A stretch of 64,000 bases of DNA from the NCBI RefSeq assembly GCF_000001735.4, contig NC_003075.7, positions 7,379,001-7,443,000 on the forward strand, given 5' to 3'. The DNA is from Arabidopsis thaliana (lineage: Eukaryota; Streptophyta; Magnoliopsida; Brassicales; Brassicaceae). The position numbers and the translations under genes were made by a program. Positions within the stretch are counted from its first letter, which is position 1. Each line of letters begins with the position of its first letter. A model generated the notes under the pieces. The model was not told the origin of the DNA. It did not search any database and saw nothing but the letters and a program-made list of their open reading frames with translations. Shown in pieces: positions 60,512 through 64,000 of this stretch.

Positions 60512-62814
60512 GTTGAATACCTATGACATACCTATGAAACAAACGAATCATACCGATGCTTGAACATGTTTTCTTACCTACTTGTTGTTGTTCTAAGATG
60601 TTTGTTTTTTCTTTCTTTCTTGGATTGTTAATAATGAACGTACGACGTTCTGATGCAAAATAATGGAAAATGGGGTTGTGTGTACAATCGACAAGTTTGT
60701 ATATACTCCTTTACTTTGTTGTTCCTTTGTTTTGTTGTTCCTCTTCTTTGTAACTGTGTATTTCAAATTTGCTTAATAAAAATATAAATTGATGTTGTAG
60801 CTTATATATCCTCTATATATGTGTCTAACTCAAAAATGGTAACCAAACTTAACAATGATTAAAAAGTAAAATTATTTTTTTAATATAAAACTTTAAATAT
60901 GACAGATTAAACATTTTTTTCTTACTTTTGTTAAAGTTAGCAATTGTTTTTAAAGATATCTTTTATCTTATAAATCACAAGTCACCTGACCAATTACAAT
61001 TTGCCAGATAGATTTTTTAAAAATTAACAAAAAACAAATAAAATGAAATAATGATAACAAGGAAAAAATTAAACATGAACTTTATCGACAACAATTTCTG
61101 GAAACTGCTCACCCATGATGCACGATCCTTCTTCTTCGCCCACGATCTCAACCTTTTATACTCCCACAAACATCAGACAATTTCTCACTCGATCGAATAC
61201 AAAATATAATTCTCCTCTTCCTTGGTTTCAAAACCCTAATTTCTTTTACAGTGAATATTTTGGCACTTATTTTTTCTCTACAGTTTCAATGGTTCAGAGT
61301 TTCGATAGGAATAATTGGTTTTAGGGGTGAGAGGAACATGAAGTGTTGAAGACAAAATTACGAGAGGTAATTGGGCTATATTTCTATATCAACATAATAT
61401 TTTCTTTTCTTTTCAGATTTTTGATATATATCAATACATTGAAAAGTAAACTCCTCAACTCCACTAGGTGCTCTTTACCGCTAGAAGAAAAAAAATGATT
61501 CTTCGACAATCACAATCAAATTCGCCAATGAAGTTGTTCTCCAAGGTAACTTTTTCATAGTCTTTTTAAAAACAAATATTTCATTTTTTCTATAATGGTG
61601 GGAATAGACTGAAACATGAAGAAGCATTATGCTACACGATTGTTTTTTTGCTCATCGTGGTGTTTTTCAAATTAATATGTGTTGTTGTAATTCATTTACT
61701 ATGATTTCACTTTGACATGCTGTTTTGATTAGCGTATTTAGTAGATGTTTGATGGTTTAGTCATGTTTGATGTGTATGTTATATATCACTTATGTCATTT
61801 AAATTCAAAAGGTATATATCATACATTAAGGAATAAAGATCAGCAAACTAATGTGTAAAATAATTGGCCTTAAGGTGTATATGTGTTAACTAACATGCTG
61901 ATTTTTTTACTTCCTAATGTTTTATGTGGATTTGTAAAACTGTTTGCAGATGGAGATCATGAATGAATTACTTGATGTTGAAAAACCAAAGTACTCATAG
62001 AGCAGACTAAGAGTTAAAGAAATACAGGAAAAGCAAGATATAAAGAAGTAAAACATGAGATCTTTAAATTAATCTTTGTACTCAACAAACTAAGATCAAT
62101 GTATAATTATTTTTATATTAATCTAACTTAAGTTTTAGTAAGTTTGTGGTTAATCAGTGACAAATGTGTTAATCTTTGTTTTTATGCATTAAGTTATCTA
62201 TAAATGCGAGTTTTTTTTTTTTGTCAAAAACATGCAAGTTTTATGTTAAGTAAATCGTTAGCAAAAATGTACTACTAGTTCTGTCATAACTCATAACTCA
62301 TAATTCGTTCAAGAATTATGAATGGTTGATTGAAAAAATAATTTTACCATGGATTAACTCTCTCAAAGGCCCAAGTCCATTAAAGGATTAAAAGGAACCT
62401 AACAGCCCATACCCGACTTTTTTCTTTTTTGGGCTGTTGCTCTTACAAAGGATTTTTTTTGTAAAGTAAATTAATTTAGATTTTGGAAATTTAAAAAAAA
62501 AAAGAGAGAAATAATTGTTTCTGTCAAACCATATTTTTCTTTTCTCAAAAAGACAAGAAATACATCTCCTAATTACAAAAAAAGTATGTTTTTTTACCGT
62601 TAAAAAACTTTAAAAGGTGTATCAATTTAATTTTAAATTGACCAAAGACAAACGAAAATTTAATAAAATTGTTTGGATAAATAAAAAACATTATCTGAAA
62701 AACCTAACCGACATCTCTCCTCCAACCACTGTGTAAAAAGCACTCAAATCACACTTTATCTTCTCCGTCACATTTTCCCGAGAAACAAAAAAAAAATCTC
62801 AAATCTGGCAAAAA
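60512..62814. other. AIR1 3' flank and CPR1 upstream region
   Basis: After the AIR1 3' UTR, no intact gene is supported. About 61495-61548 and 61951-62050 look like two exons of a broken gene (see findings). The last 100 bases before 62815 are a C/T-rich leader (about 62710-62790) typical of a plant 5' UTR, so CPR1 transcription probably starts near 62700. Confidence 0.45.
60775..60780 (+). terminator. Probable poly(A) signal of AIR1
   Basis: AATAAA about 265 bases after the stop, in the same 'tttgcttAATAAA' context as the paralog. Confidence 0.5.
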
Positions 62815-64000
62815 ATGGCGACGATTCCAATGGATATCGTCAACGACATATTCCTCCGATTACCAGCAAAAACTCTAGTTCGTTGCCGTGCTCTCTCTAA
62901 GCCATGTTATCATCTAATCAACGATCCAGATTTCATCGAATCTCATCTTCATCGCGTTCTTCAAACCGGTGATCATCTCATGATTCTTCTCAGAGGAGCT
63001 CTTCGTCTCTACTCTGTAGATCTCGATTCACTTGATTCCGTCTCCGACGTTGAGCATCCGATGAAACGTGGTGGTCCGACCGAAGTTTTTGGTTCTTCCA
63101 ACGGTTTAATCGGGTTATCGAATTCTCCAACTGATTTAGCGGTTTTTAATCCTTCGACTCGACAGATTCATCGATTACCTCCTTCGTCTATCGATCTCCC
63201 CGATGGTTCGAGTACTCGTGGTTACGTGTTTTACGGATTAGGTTATGATTCTGTTAGTGATGATTATAAAGTTGTGAGGATGGTTCAGTTTAAGATAGAT
63301 TCAGAAGATGAACTTGGTTGTAGTTTTCCTTATGAGGTTAAAGTGTTTAGTTTGAAGAAGAATTCATGGAAGAGAATCGAATCAGTGGCGTCGTCGATTC
63401 AGCTTTTGTTTTACTTTTATTATCATCTCTTGTATCGTCGTGGTTATGGTGTTCTTGCTGGTAATAGTCTTCATTGGGTTTTACCTAGAAGACCTGGTTT
63501 GATTGCGTTTAATCTCATTGTTAGATTTGATCTTGCCTTGGAAGAGTTTGAGATTGTTCGGTTTCCTGAAGCGGTTGCGAATGGTAATGTTGATATTCAG
63601 ATGGATATAGGTGTTTTAGATGGTTGTCTTTGCTTGATGTGTAACTATGATCAGAGTTATGTTGATGTTTGGATGATGAAAGAATACAATGTGAGGGATT
63701 CTTGGACTAAGGTTTTTACGGTTCAGAAACCGAAAAGTGTGAAGTCGTTTTCGTATATGAGACCTTTGGTTTATTCTAAGGATAAGAAAAAGGTTCTTTT
63801 GGAGCTTAATAATACAAAGCTAGTCTGGTTTGATTTAGAGAGTAAGAAGATGAGTACTCTTAGGATTAAGGATTGCCCTAGCTCGTATAGTGCGGAACTC
63901 GTTGTGAGTAGCCTTGTCTTGGGGTGTAAAGGAGATCTTAATAACATTAAGTATCGAAAAGAACAACAAGCTAAAGAAGCTAGAGAAGCTAAAATTATGC
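62815..64000 (+). CDS. CPR1: F-box protein CPR1/CPR30 (AT4G12560), cut by the window edge
   Basis: Open frame from ATG at 62815 to the right edge: 395 full codons without a stop. The known protein is a little over 400 residues, so about 18 are missing. An F-box occupies about residues 3-45 (IPMDIVNDIFLRLPAKTLVRCR, then a PDFIESHL end). An F-box-associated (FBA-type) region follows, with GSSNGLIGL, FNPSTRQIHRLP, YGLGYDS...DDYKVVR and WKRIES motifs at about 90-195. CPR1 is the substrate-recognition subunit of an SCF ubiquitin ligase. It lowers levels of NLR immune receptors such as SNC1 and RPS2, and loss gives constitutive defence. In this window it is one uninterrupted exon. The end is lysine- and glutamate-rich (KEQQAKEAREAK). 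Confidence 0.95.
   Translation, partial: MATIPMDIVNDIFLRLPAKTLVRCRALSKPCYHLINDPDFIESHLHRVLQTGDHLMILLRGALRLYSVDLDSLDSVSDVEHPMKRGGPTEVFGSSNGLIGLSNSPTDLAVFNPSTRQIHRLPPSSIDLPDGSSTRGYVFYGLGYDSVSDDYKVVRMVQFKIDSEDELGCSFPYEVKVFSLKKNSWKRIESVASSIQLLFYFYYHLLYRRGYGVLAGNSLHWVLPRRPGLIAFNLIVRFDLALEEFEIVRFPEAVANGNVDIQMDIGVLDGCLCLMCNYDQSYVDVWMMKEYNVRDSWTKVFTVQKPKSVKSFSYMRPLVYSKDKKKVLLELNNTKLVWFDLESKKMSTLRIKDCPSSYSAELVVSSLVLGCKGDLNNIKYRKEQQAKEAREAKIM

Noticed and set aside
1..64000. tRNA, rRNA, CRISPR or bacterial-type features
   Set aside because: None seen by eye. Introns, TATA-type promoters and plant transposons show this is nuclear plant DNA; a tRNA scan was not possible.

Overview
The window is nuclear DNA from a Brassicaceae plant. 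Several predicted proteins match, from memory, Arabidopsis thaliana chromosome 4 loci in their known order, AT4G12440 to AT4G12560. It is AT-rich, has plant GT-AG introns, and carries Helitrons, an EMIGRANT-type MITE, LTR and LINE remnants. No database search was run; locus names rest on recognising proteins and gene order.

Layout, left to right. The last two exons of an adenine phosphoribosyltransferase gene (APT4-like) lie at 858-1120. An AT-rich interval with a Helitron remnant follows. A single-exon gene of unknown function is on the minus strand (6841-7674). A probable solo LTR (9499-9845) and a 1.6-kb poly(A)-tailed retroposon with a 19-bp target-site duplication (10461-12088) come next. 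The ten-exon oxysterol-binding-protein-related gene ORP2B is on the plus strand (12400-17056).

From 22 to 61 kb the window is a tandem array of nine intronless genes for small secreted eight-cysteine-motif (8CM) proteins of the lipid-transfer / hybrid proline-rich type. AZI1, EARLI1, AZI3 and AZI4 have a proline-rich hinge. AT4G12510 and AT4G12520 encode identical proteins. AT4G12530 has no hinge. AT4G12545 (AIR1B-like) and AIR1 lie on the opposite strand, beyond an unrelated five-exon minus-strand gene of unknown function (AT4G12540, 50876-52602). The spacers are themselves tandem duplicates. One carries a decayed copy of ORP2B exons 7-8, and one duplicated unit has lost its 8CM gene. The window ends inside the F-box gene CPR1/CPR30 (62815 to the right edge).

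Biology: AZI1 and its closest paralogs are known for azelaic-acid-induced systemic defence priming. CPR1 is a known F-box repressor of NLR immune-receptor accumulation. Their adjacency is suggestive, but nothing in the sequence shows they work together. The most notable structure is the history of the array: local duplication, near-perfect homogenisation of one pair, gene loss in a third unit, a solo LTR nested inside a Helitron, and an EMIGRANT-type MITE in the AIR1 upstream region with the paralog as empty site. I saw no wholly new system.
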